A stretch of DNA of 64,000 bases from Mediterranea massiliensis (GTDB taxonomy: Bacteria > Bacteroidota > Bacteroidia > Bacteroidales > Bacteroidaceae), in NCBI RefSeq assembly GCF_900128475.1, contig NZ_LT635839.1, positions 538,807-602,806 on the forward strand, written 5' to 3'. Below are positions 26,423 through 34,593 of the stretch, one piece after another (the first letter of the stretch is position 1; each line of letters opens with the position of its first letter). Below the pieces are notes generated by a model that did no database searches, was not told the DNA's origin, and saw only the letters and a program-made list of their open reading frames with translations. The translations under genes and the position numbers were made by a program.

Positions 26423-27651
26423 GAAATTCGTTGTACGGCGCACTTGCCTACAACGGGGAGAAGATCAACGAGGCGAAAGGGCGGCTTCTGACGACCAACC
26501 GCATCTACAATGACGGTACGGGAACGATGGACATCCACCGGGCTATGGAGGACTTTCTCGGCATGATGCCCGTGCGGTCGAAGGTGGAGAAACCGGTGGT
26601 GCATATCTCGCTCAATCCGCATCCCGACGATATTTTGACGGACACGGAGCTTCAGAACATCGCACGGGAATATCTGGAGAAGATGGGCTTCGGCAACCAG
26701 CCGTATCTCGTTTTCAAGCATGAGGACATCGACCGCCACCATCTGCATATTGTGACGGTCAGGGTGGACGAGAACGGCAGGAGCATAGACACCCGGAACA
26801 ATTTTTACCGGAGCAAGCAGATAACACGTGAACTGGAACGGAAGTACGGGCTGCACGACGCGGAACGCAAGAACCGCCGTCTTGACACGCCGCTGCACAA
26901 GGTGGACGCCTCTGCGGGCGACGTAAAGAAGCAGGCGGGAAATATCGTCAAGGCTATCAGCGGGCAGTACCGCTTCCAGACGATGGGCGAATACCGCGCA
27001 CTCCTTTCCTTATATAATATGACGGTGGAGGAAGCGCATGGCAATGTGCGCGGATGCGAGTATCACGGGCTGGTCTATTCCGTCACGGACGATAAGGGCA
27101 ACAAGGTCGGCAATCCTTTCAAGTCCTCGCTGTTCGGGAAGTCTGTCGGCTATGAAGCTGTGCAGAAGAAGTTTGCCCGTTCCAAGCAGGAGATTAAGGA
27201 CAGGAAACTTGCTGACATGACGAAACGCACCGTCCTTTCCGTGCTGGAAGGCACGTATGACAAGGAGAAGTTTGTAGCCGCGCTCAAAGGGAAGGGCATC
27301 GACACCGTACTGCGCTACACGGAGGAAGGGCGCATCTATGGAGCCACGTTTATCGACCACCGCACGGGCTGCGTGCTGAACGGCTCACGCATGGGCAAAG
27401 AACTTTCCGCCAACGCCTTGCAGGAACACTTCACGCTGCCTTACGCCGGACAGCCTCCGATTCCTCTTTCCGTTACGGTGGAGGGACAAGAGGACAAACA
27501 AGGCTATTCCGGCGGGGAATACGAGAGCCATTCCGGTGGCATGAACCTGTTTGCCCCCGAAGGTCCGGCAGTGGATGCTGAAGAGGAAGCCTTCATCCGG
27601 GCGATGCAGCGCAAAAAGAAAAAGAAGAAGCGCAAGGGCTTGGGAATGTAA
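26401..27651 (+). CDS. mobB: Relaxase MobB
   Basis: 416 aa. N-terminal relaxase domain with the metal-binding histidine motif DRHHLHIVTVRVDENG (about residues 117-132) and an upstream PVVHISLNPHPDD strand; candidate nucleophile tyrosines lie in the first 40 residues. The C terminus is Lys-rich. It would nick oriT and pilot the single strand into the recipient, working with MobA and MobC. Confidence 0.9.
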   Translation: MVAKISVGNSLYGALAYNGEKINEAKGRLLTTNRIYNDGTGTMDIHRAMEDFLGMMPVRSKVEKPVVHISLNPHPDDILTDTELQNIAREYLEKMGFGNQPYLVFKHEDIDRHHLHIVTVRVDENGRSIDTRNNFYRSKQITRELERKYGLHDAERKNRRLDTPLHKVDASAGDVKKQAGNIVKAISGQYRFQTMGEYRALLSLYNMTVEEAHGNVRGCEYHGLVYSVTDDKGNKVGNPFKSSLFGKSVGYEAVQKKFARSKQEIKDRKLADMTKRTVLSVLEGTYDKEKFVAALKGKGIDTVLRYTEEGRIYGATFIDHRTGCVLNGSRMGKELSANALQEHFTLPYAGQPPIPLSVTVEGQEDKQGYSGGEYESHSGGMNLFAPEGPAVDAEEEAFIRAMQRKKKKKKRKGLGM

Positions 27652-27682
27652 TCAAAAATATCAACAATCAAAAAATCAATGT

Positions 27683-29692
27683 ATGTCACAACAAGAAGAC
27701 GATTTGAGGGCATTGGCGAAAATCATGGATTTTCTGCGTGCCGTGAGTATTATTTTAGTGGTCATGAATGTGTACTGGTTCTGCTACGAAGCAATCCGGC
27801 TTTGGGGTGTGGACATCGGTGTGGTGGACAGAATCCTGATGAACTTCAACCGCACAGCGGGGCTGTTCCGTTCCATCCTGTACACGAAACTGTTTGCCGT
27901 CCTCCTGCTTGCCCTGTCCTGTCTGGGGACAAAGGGCGTGAAGGGTGAGAAAATCACTTGGGGAAGAATCTGGACAGCCCTTGCCGTTGGCTTTGTGCTG
28001 TTCTTCCTCAACTGGTGGATACTGGCTTTGCCGCTCCCGATAGAGGCGGTGACGGGACTGTATATTCTGACCGTTGGCGCAGGTTATGTCTGCCTGCTGA
28101 TGGGCGGTCTGTGGATGAGCCGTCTGTTGAAGCACAACCTTATGGACGATGTATTCAACAACGAGAACGAGAGCTTCATGCAGGAAACACGGCTTATCGA
28201 AAGTGAGTATTCGGTCAATCTACCAACACGGTTTTACTACAAAAAGCGTTGGAACAACGGCTGGATCAATGTCGTGAATCCCTTTAGGGCTTCCATCGTG
28301 TTGGGTACGCCGGGCAGTGGTAAATCCTATGCGGTGGTAAATAATTTCATCAAGCAGCAGATTGAAAAGGGCTTCTCAATGTATGTGTACGACTTCAAAT
28401 TCAGCGACTTGTCCACGATAGCATACAACCATCTGCTGAACCACCCGGAGGGCTACAAGGTGAAGCCGAAGTTTTATGTGATAAACTTTGACGACCCACG
28501 ACGCTCGCACCGTTGTAATCCCATTCACCCGGACTTCATGGAGGATATTACGGATGCTTACGAGAGTGCGTACACGATTATGCTCAATCTCAATAAAACG
28601 TGGGTGCAGAAGCAGGGCGACTTCTTTGTAGAATCACCTATTATTCTGTTTGCCAGCATTATATGGTATCTCAAAATCTATAAGGGTGGTAAGTATTGCA
28701 CGTTTCCCCATGCCATTGAGTTCCTTAACCGCCGTTACGAGGATATTTTCCCGATTCTGACCTCTTACCCGGAACTGGAAAACTACCTTTCTCCGTTCAT
28801 GGACGCATGGCTCGGAGGTGCTGCGGAGCAGTTGATGGGACAGATAGCAAGTGCAAAAATTCCGCTCTCGCGCATGATTTCCCCACAACTCTATTGGGTA
28901 ATGTCGGACAGCGAGTTTACGCTGGACATTAACAATCCCGAAGAGCCGAAAATCCTATGCGTGGGTAATAATCCCGACCGTCAGAATATTTACGGTGCGG
29001 CTCTCGGTCTGTATAACTCCCGTATCGTAAAGCTCATCAACAAGAAGGGGATGCAGAAGTCGTCGGTTATTATAGATGAACTACCGACGATATATTTCAA
29101 GGGGTTGGATAACCTTATCGCTACCGCACGAAGCAACAAGGTTGCCGTGTGTCTGGGCTTTCAGGATTTCAGCCAGTTGGTGCGTGACTATGGCGATAAG
29201 GAAGCCAAAGTCGTGATGAATACTGTCGGAAACATCTTCTCCGGGCAGGTGGTGGGTGAAACCGCCAAGACGCTATCCGAACGCTTCGGAAAGGTGTTAC
29301 AGAAACGGCAGTCCATATCCATCAATAGGCAGGACGTTTCCACCTCCATCAATACACAGATGGATGCGCTTATCCCGCCGAGCAAGATTTCCGGCTTGAC
29401 GCAGGGAATGTTTGTCGGTTCTGTGTCCGACAACTTCAACGAGCGTATAGAACAGAAGATTTTTCACTGCGAGATTGTCGTGGACGCCGAGAAGGTGAAA
29501 CGCGAGGAGAAAGCCTACAAGAAGATACCCGTCATTACCGACTTCACGGACGAGGACGGTAACGACCGCATGAAGGAAACGGTGCAGGCGAATTACAGGC
29601 GCATCAAGGAGGAAGTCAAGCAGATTGTTCAGGAGGAACTGGAGCGGATTGCCAACGACGACAATCTGAAACACCTGTTACAGCAGAAATAA
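27683..29692 (+). CDS. mobC: Coupling protein MobC (VirD4/TraG-type ATPase)
   Basis: 669 aa from ATG at 27683 (MSQQEDDLRALAK). Four N-terminal membrane helices (about 14-35, 58-75, 90-112, 118-140), then an ATPase domain with Walker A GTPGSGKSYAV (about residue 209) and Walker B SSVIIDELPTIYF (about residue 457). Couples relaxosome to channel. Starts about 30 bases after mobB; it converges on rteC, with a group II intron in the gap. Confidence 0.92.
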   Translation: MSQQEDDLRALAKIMDFLRAVSIILVVMNVYWFCYEAIRLWGVDIGVVDRILMNFNRTAGLFRSILYTKLFAVLLLALSCLGTKGVKGEKITWGRIWTALAVGFVLFFLNWWILALPLPIEAVTGLYILTVGAGYVCLLMGGLWMSRLLKHNLMDDVFNNENESFMQETRLIESEYSVNLPTRFYYKKRWNNGWINVVNPFRASIVLGTPGSGKSYAVVNNFIKQQIEKGFSMYVYDFKFSDLSTIAYNHLLNHPEGYKVKPKFYVINFDDPRRSHRCNPIHPDFMEDITDAYESAYTIMLNLNKTWVQKQGDFFVESPIILFASIIWYLKIYKGGKYCTFPHAIEFLNRRYEDIFPILTSYPELENYLSPFMDAWLGGAAEQLMGQIASAKIPLSRMISPQLYWVMSDSEFTLDINNPEEPKILCVGNNPDRQNIYGAALGLYNSRIVKLINKKGMQKSSVIIDELPTIYFKGLDNLIATARSNKVAVCLGFQDFSQLVRDYGDKEAKVVMNTVGNIFSGQVVGETAKTLSERFGKVLQKRQSISINRQDVSTSINTQMDALIPPSKISGLTQGMFVGSVSDNFNERIEQKIFHCEIVVDAEKVKREEKAYKKIPVITDFTDEDGNDRMKETVQANYRRIKEEVKQIVQEELERIANDDNLKHLLQQK

Positions 29693-29712
29693 CCGGGCTG
29701 ACGGGCGGCAAA

Positions 29713-31629
29713 ATCGAGTAGGAGGTAAACGCTAATCGTAGGTGTTTATCTCCTACTTTCACGTTTACCGACCTCTCACACCACCGTACATGCGGTTCCG
29801 CATACGGCGGTTCCTATTTTGGATTCCATTCGAGATACGAATCAAGCAAACAAGGAAAGCCCGCCTTTCTAAGATTGGCTGTAGAAGATGCTATCTGCAT
29901 GATTGGCGAGCCACTCACTCTCCAATAACCCTTACAGTAACCCCACTTGCGGGCATTATATTCGTTAATCCCGCATTTGATAAGATTCTTGATTCGGGTT
30001 TTCGGGAGTTTCCAAGCCTTCCATATACACATGCGTATCCGTCGCCTTAACCACTCATCGGTTTCAAGGCAGAGACGTTTCATGTTCGCAAGGTGATAGT
30101 ACCCTACCCAGCCCTCTATGTACTCTTTCAGTTTCTGCTTCCTCTTCTCATATCCCCACCCATTGCTCCGACTTGTCAATTCTTTAAGGATGGATTTCAT
30201 CTTCGCCTTGGACTTGGGGTGTACGGTGAGTTGGCATCTACCTTTGTGTACATAAAAGGAATAGCCGAGATACTTCACACCTCTTATGTTTGAGACGACC
30301 GTCTTTTCCTTGTTCACCTTGAGGAAGAGTTTCCCCTCAATGAAATTGGTTATGGACGATTTCACACGTTCCGCAGCCCTCTTGGACTTGCAGAATATCA
30401 TCGCATCATCGGCATAGCGGACAAAAGGGTGACCTCTGCGAGCGAGTTCCTTGTCCAACTCGTTCAGCATGATGTTGCTCAGGAGCGGACTCAGCGGACC
30501 TCCTTGCGGAGTACCTTCCTCGCTTGCGTGCCACAGTCCTTTGTCTATCACACCGCTGCGAAGATACTTGTGTATCAAACTGACCACCCTGCCGTCCTTT
30601 ATCGTACGACTCAGAAGTTCTATGAGTTTGCTGTGGTTCACTGTATCGAAGAAGCGTTCAAGGTCGAGGTCAACTACATATTTGTAGCCTTCATCAACTG
30701 TCTTCCGAACTTCTTGCAGTGCGCTCAGGCACCCTCTTCTCGGGCGGAAGCCGAAACTTCTTTTCGAGAATTGAGGCTCATAAATGATGGTCAATACTTG
30801 GTTGATGGCTTGCTGCACCATGCGGTCAACCACGGTCGGGATGCCCAAAAGGCGCATCTTGCCATTACCCTTGGGTATCTCCACCCTGCGGACAGGATTC
30901 GGACGGTATGTACCGTCAAGCAGGGAGCGTATCAGTTCATCCTTGTTAGCCAATAGCCATGGAAGCAACTGCTCACATGACATCTTGTCGATACCGCCTT
31001 TGCCCTTGTTGCGAACTACTGCCTTGTAGGCTTTGTTCATGTTGTCGGGGCTGAGGATTACTTCCAACAGGTGCTCCCGGTCGAATGGAACTTCCACGAT
31101 GTTGTCTTCGGTCATCCACATGAAAGTCTGCACTCCCCCATACCATTCGGTTTCCGACCTATCTCTTTGGAGGCAGTCATTAGCAAAGGCTGATGTTTTC
31201 TGCATTCGTTCTTTCATAAGGTAACTCTCTATTACTATCGCTTAATTATTAGGTTCTGCCCTTCGTGTAGCGCTATCGTCCGCTCCACTACTATGGCATC
31301 TGCTGACTTCTCACGGCAAGTTTTGCGCCGTGGCTTTCGTAAGAGCAACTAATCACCACGTCCGTGAGACCTCACCAGTTAAGCGTATCATCTTTCCATC
31401 TTATACCCACTTGATTTACTATGTGTGATTCCGGGTAGTTATCGGACTTTGATGCTTTCAGCCATCTCATCCTCACATATAGCCTTATATCAAGTTTCTG
31501 TACGTTGGGCCAGATGTTTGCCGCTGACTTCTTTCAGATTCCACCTCGCGATGGACACCCTTGTCTCTCTGGCTGGACGATTCCCACTACCTGGGCTCGT
31601 TAGGGACTTGCACCCATTAGATGATACAC
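29713..31629 (-). mobile_element. Group II intron with reverse transcriptase
   Basis: On the minus strand the 5' end reads GTGTATCATC (from 31629), followed by the typical GGGTGCAAGTCCC. The 3' part has a domain V hairpin (about 29774-29816; GCCGTATGCGG / CCGCATGTACGG), then a domain VI stem (GTAGGAG / CTCCTAC) and ends CTCGAT at 29713. Size about 1.9 kb. Inserted in the convergent gap between mobC and rteC, about 20 bases past the rteC terminator, so it breaks no gene. Exact splice sites need checking. Confidence 0.82.
29814..31217 (-). CDS. ltrA: Group II intron reverse transcriptase/maturase
   Basis: 467 aa. RT domain with RPLGIP-like MRLLGIPTVVDRMVQ, FGFRPRRG, the QGGPLSPLL block and the catalytic FVRYADDAMIF. 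The maturase X/GIIM part follows (EGWVGYYHLANMKRL). I see no HNH endonuclease domain, so mobility would rely on endonuclease-independent retrohoming. Stays within the intron boundaries. Confidence 0.92.
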   Translation of the reverse strand: MKERMQKTSAFANDCLQRDRSETEWYGGVQTFMWMTEDNIVEVPFDREHLLEVILSPDNMNKAYKAVVRNKGKGGIDKMSCEQLLPWLLANKDELIRSLLDGTYRPNPVRRVEIPKGNGKMRLLGIPTVVDRMVQQAINQVLTIIYEPQFSKRSFGFRPRRGCLSALQEVRKTVDEGYKYVVDLDLERFFDTVNHSKLIELLSRTIKDGRVVSLIHKYLRSGVIDKGLWHASEEGTPQGGPLSPLLSNIMLNELDKELARRGHPFVRYADDAMIFCKSKRAAERVKSSITNFIEGKLFLKVNKEKTVVSNIRGVKYLGYSFYVHKGRCQLTVHPKSKAKMKSILKELTSRSNGWGYEKRKQKLKEYIEGWVGYYHLANMKRLCLETDEWLRRRIRMCIWKAWKLPKTRIKNLIKCGINEYNARKWGYCKGYWRVSGSPIMQIASSTANLRKAGFPCLLDSYLEWNPK

Positions 31630-31649
31630 ATGCTGGTCAAACTGAAAGC

Positions 31650-31681
31650 GGGCGAAGCAAGTTTAATACCTTGTTCCGCCC
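31650..31681. terminator. rteC terminator
   Basis: GGGCGAAGCAAG (31650-31661) and CTTGTTCCGCCC (31670-31681) pair in 10 of 12 positions with an 8-nt loop, about 30 bases beyond the rteC stop. It would also serve mobC once the intron is discounted. Confidence 0.7.
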
Positions 31682-31709
31682 GTTATTCTTTGGGGATGTC
31701 ATAGTCGGT

Positions 31710-32327
31710 CTATCTTCTCATACGCTCCATCTCTTCGTCACGGAGCATCTTCTCGTTCAGTTTTTCCTGCATTTTGTCAAGGAAATAGGTGCGACTCTCG
31801 TTCTTCCGGCGTTTGATGTCGATGTAGAAACGGTAGCAGTCCTTTGATTCCACACCGAATATCTTGTACAGAAGTGGGGCAAGCTGTTTGAGCGGCATAT
31901 TGCCGTTGTTGATACAGCCCATCTCGTTGATGCCGTATATCAGCTCCACGAGGTCGATGGCGTTGCCTGTCCATTGCAAGGGTGAGGCGGTATTATCGTT
32001 TGTGTTGTCGGTGGATGTTTGGATAGGGATTAGTGGCGGCACTTGGGGAGCGGCAAGAAACTTCTGCATCTTCCTTACGAAAGAGAGAGCCTTGCTGACA
32101 TAGTTGGCTATTTCCTTCTTTTCTTCGGGAAGGTTATGCACGGGATGATGCTGTAACTCGATTTCGATGTAAGCCAATGCGATGATGGTCCGGTTCGTGT
32201 CCGGGCTGCCGATACACAGTTCAATCACTTGGGTGGCGAAAGCCGTGTATGCTTTTTCCATATTGCAGTCCCCGGCTTCGTTTATCCGGCGGAAGAAATC
32301 GGTTTCCGCCAATAAAAAATAATTCAT
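31710..32327 (-). CDS. rteC: Excision-operon activator RteC
   Basis: 205 aa, RteC family. The C-terminal half (CINNGNMPLKQLAPLLYKIFGVE, then FYIDIKRRKNESRTYFLDKMQ) is the conserved winged-helix-like part. In CTnDOT, RteB activates rteC and RteC binds an inverted repeat before the excision operon; a matching repeat lies at 54819-54833. The 240 bp upstream is AT-rich and shows no clear TAnnTTTG box. Confidence 0.9.
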   Translation of the reverse strand: MNYFLLAETDFFRRINEAGDCNMEKAYTAFATQVIELCIGSPDTNRTIIALAYIEIELQHHPVHNLPEEKKEIANYVSKALSFVRKMQKFLAAPQVPPLIPIQTSTDNTNDNTASPLQWTGNAIDLVELIYGINEMGCINNGNMPLKQLAPLLYKIFGVESKDCYRFYIDIKRRKNESRTYFLDKMQEKLNEKMLRDEEMERMRR

Positions 32328-32566
32328 GTCCTGTCAATTTTGAAATTTTACACTCTGTTTTCGGTATGCGCACATGAATAATATTGGCAAAAATCGCGAC
32401 CAAAAAGCAAAAAATCCGGCACGGTCTTTACAACGTACTGGATTTCAGTGAAATAAAAATTGATATTTTTTATCCGCCATGAATTGTGGTAGCCTTAAAA
32501 TGTTTTTTTTCAGAACATTGCTTTATTAAACGGATTATAAAAGTGTTCTTCTATGGAACATTTCGA

Positions 32567-32989
32567 CTATTTCCCGGATTCCATACGTGTATAGATGCTC
32601 CGGCATACTCCGTTGGAAAAACTCTTTTGTGAGGAGAGTGTCCAGCGTACTTCAGGTAGTGCCGACTTGAAGAAATGCCGTCCTGTTCCCGATATGAAAG
32701 GCACGGTATATAGGATAATCTCATCCACCACCCGCATACGCAACAGCCCGTTGATATAGTCCGAATTGTCGGGAGTGGCTTCTGCGAGATAGCAGATGTT
32801 GGTATTGTCTTTCCGCCATTCGTCCAACATGGAGATGGAGTAGTCCGGCGTGACATGGTAAAGCGCGTTTTCCCTTATTTTGTCAATATCGCAGCGGTCA
32901 AGGCGTAAATCCTCATACGCTTTGCCATATAATTCTGAAGAATGACACCCGTCTATCGTGAGGACGGCGAGAATCTGAACTTTACCCAT
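32567..32989 (-). CDS. RibD C-terminal/dihydrofolate reductase-like protein
   Basis: 140 aa from ATG at 32989 (MGKVQILAVLTIDGC). Features of the RibD_C/DHFR-like fold: an N-terminal strand with LTIDGC, then LLRMRVVDEIILYTVPFISGTGRHFF, where the family has its glycine-rich NADPH-contact turn. Shorter than true DHFR (about 160-190 aa), so trimethoprim resistance is not implied. It lies between rteB and rteC and is common at this place in CTnDOT-like elements. Confidence 0.7.
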   Translation of the reverse strand: MGKVQILAVLTIDGCHSSELYGKAYEDLRLDRCDIDKIRENALYHVTPDYSISMLDEWRKDNTNICYLAEATPDNSDYINGLLRMRVVDEIILYTVPFISGTGRHFFKSALPEVRWTLSSQKSFSNGVCRSIYTRMESGK

Positions 32990-33021
32990 AGTCTTTTCCT
33001 TTCGTTGGGCAAGGAGCAAAA

Positions 33022-33168
33022 AAGTAGCGTGCAATTCACACTACTTTCAAGCGACGGCTCTGGTAAAGCCTTTTACGGAGAGTACGTGAATGCACGCTAT
33101 GCGTAGGCATAGCATAAGCATCACGCAATCGTCTCCGTAGTGTCAATTTACCAGATTTTCGCTCGAAA
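33022..33168. other. Large nested inverted-repeat structure
   Basis: Pairs from outside in: TTTCAAGCGA/TCGCTCGAAA (33045-33054 / 33159-33168, 9 of 10), CTGGTAAA/TTTACCAG (33060-33067 / 33147-33154), TACGGAGA/TCTCCGTA (33074-33081 / 33132-33139) and GCTATGC/GCATAGC (33096-33102 / 33107-33113). A separate hairpin AGTAG/CTACT lies at 33022-33044. All arms share one centre, giving about 125 bp of near-continuous structure in the rteB to RibD-like gap. Structured RNA, recombination site or large protein-binding site are all possible. Confidence 0.65.
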
Positions 33169-33270
33169 CGCCTTGCGGTCTTATGTTATATATCGGCGGC
33201 GAAAGGCTCCCCAATCACCGTTTACCTTCAAATGTTCATGCAAAGATAGCTAAATTCAGTGAATTACCGG

Positions 33271-34593
33271 CTATGATTGCCTGAATTTGTATTTCAACCC
33301 ATACTCTTCCAGCTTGCTGTATAGCGTTGTACGTCCTATTCCGAGCAGTTCGGCGGCAATCTTGCGGTTCCCGTTCGCCTGCTTTAACGCACGTAAAATC
33401 CGTTCCTTGTCTTCTACGTCGTTGCGTAGGGCGAAGCTGACGGGTGAAGTCGGTTTCGTCACGGCAAGTTCCAGATGTTCTTTCGTGACAAGTCCGGTCT
33501 GCGCCTGCAACACCGCACCCATGATTTTCTGTCGAAGCTCACGGACATTGCCCGGCCAAGCGTGGGTCAGCAATGTCTTACGGGCCTCTCCGTCAAATCC
33601 AATAACGTCACATTCCAGTTCTTTGTTCGCAATCTCTCGGAAAAACTCAGCCAACGGCATGATGTCCTCCTGACAGTCGCGCAACGGCGGAACGGTTATC
33701 TCGAAGTCATGCAGACGATATAACAGGTCTTGTCGGAATCGTTTTTCATTCACAGCTGTCTCCAGATCTTCGTTGGTGGCGGCGATAATACGGACATTGA
33801 AACTTTTATCCGTCTTATCACCTATCGGGCGGTATCTTCGTTCCTGTATAGCTCGGAGTAACATTTGCTGGGTTTCCGGTGCAAGGTTACCAACTTCGTC
33901 TAAGAACAGCGTACCACCTTCCGCCTCGTGAAAATAGCCTTTCTTGTTGTTGTCCGCACCTGTGAACGCTCCTTTGACGTGTCCGAAGAAAGCCGATGGC
34001 GCAAGTTCTTTGGTGAGTGAACCGCAGTCCACCGCGACGAACGGTTTTCCTGCCCGTTTGCTTTTGTCGTGCAGTTGGTGTGCGATATGCTCCTTACCAG
34101 TGCCGTTCTCGCCGAATATCAGCACGCTCATGTCAGTGGGAGCCACCAGCCTTATTCGTTTCATGATAACTTGAAATGCCGAGCCGTCACGAGAAAACAC
34201 CGGCATACGTTTTCTTCCGATACTCCTTTCTTTTAATAGGGTACGAAGCAGAGGGACGAGTTTGTCCTCCACAAGTTGTTTGGGTATGTAGTCCAACGAA
34301 CCGAGTTTCATGCTTTCCACTGCCGTATGCACTTCGGCATAGTCGGTCATGATGATGAACGGTTGCATCATGCCTTCCTTGCGCATCCAGCGCAATAGAT
34401 CGATGCCATCGCCTTCAGGAAGACGCAAGTCTGAAACTATGATGTCGTTTTCTGTCGCTTGTAGCAGAAGTTTCTTTGCTGTCGAGAGGTGGAAAGCCTG
34501 CACGGTACGGAATCCCTCCCGTGCCAGCAGGTTGCAGACAAACTCACAATATACGATATTGTCCTCCACCACGATGATTTTTGTCTTATCCAT
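33271..34593 (-). CDS. rteB: Response regulator RteB (sigma-54 activator type)
   Basis: 440 aa, NtrC-like. Receiver domain with phospho-acceptor D55 (IIVSDLRLP); AAA+ domain with GENGTGKE Walker A, the GAFTGA sigma-54 contact loop and FLDEVGNL Walker B; C-terminal Fis-type HTH (RKIAAELLGIGRTTLY). In CTnDOT it turns on rteC after tetracycline induction. Overlaps rteA by 8 bases. Confidence 0.95.
   Translation of the reverse strand: MDKTKIIVVEDNIVYCEFVCNLLAREGFRTVQAFHLSTAKKLLLQATENDIIVSDLRLPEGDGIDLLRWMRKEGMMQPFIIMTDYAEVHTAVESMKLGSLDYIPKQLVEDKLVPLLRTLLKERSIGRKRMPVFSRDGSAFQVIMKRIRLVAPTDMSVLIFGENGTGKEHIAHQLHDKSKRAGKPFVAVDCGSLTKELAPSAFFGHVKGAFTGADNNKKGYFHEAEGGTLFLDEVGNLAPETQQMLLRAIQERRYRPIGDKTDKSFNVRIIAATNEDLETAVNEKRFRQDLLYRLHDFEITVPPLRDCQEDIMPLAEFFREIANKELECDVIGFDGEARKTLLTHAWPGNVRELRQKIMGAVLQAQTGLVTKEHLELAVTKPTSPVSFALRNDVEDKERILRALKQANGNRKIAAELLGIGRTTLYSKLEEYGLKYKFRQS

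Noticed and set aside
32384..32401. Sigma-54 (-24/-12) promoter for rteC
   Set aside because: The complement has GG and GC, but 11 bases apart instead of 10 and with poor flanking match; suggestive with RteB's GAFTGA loop but not enough to call.
32567..32989. Trimethoprim-resistance dihydrofolate reductase
   Set aside because: Too short, and similar to the RibD C-terminal group rather than to Dfr enzymes.
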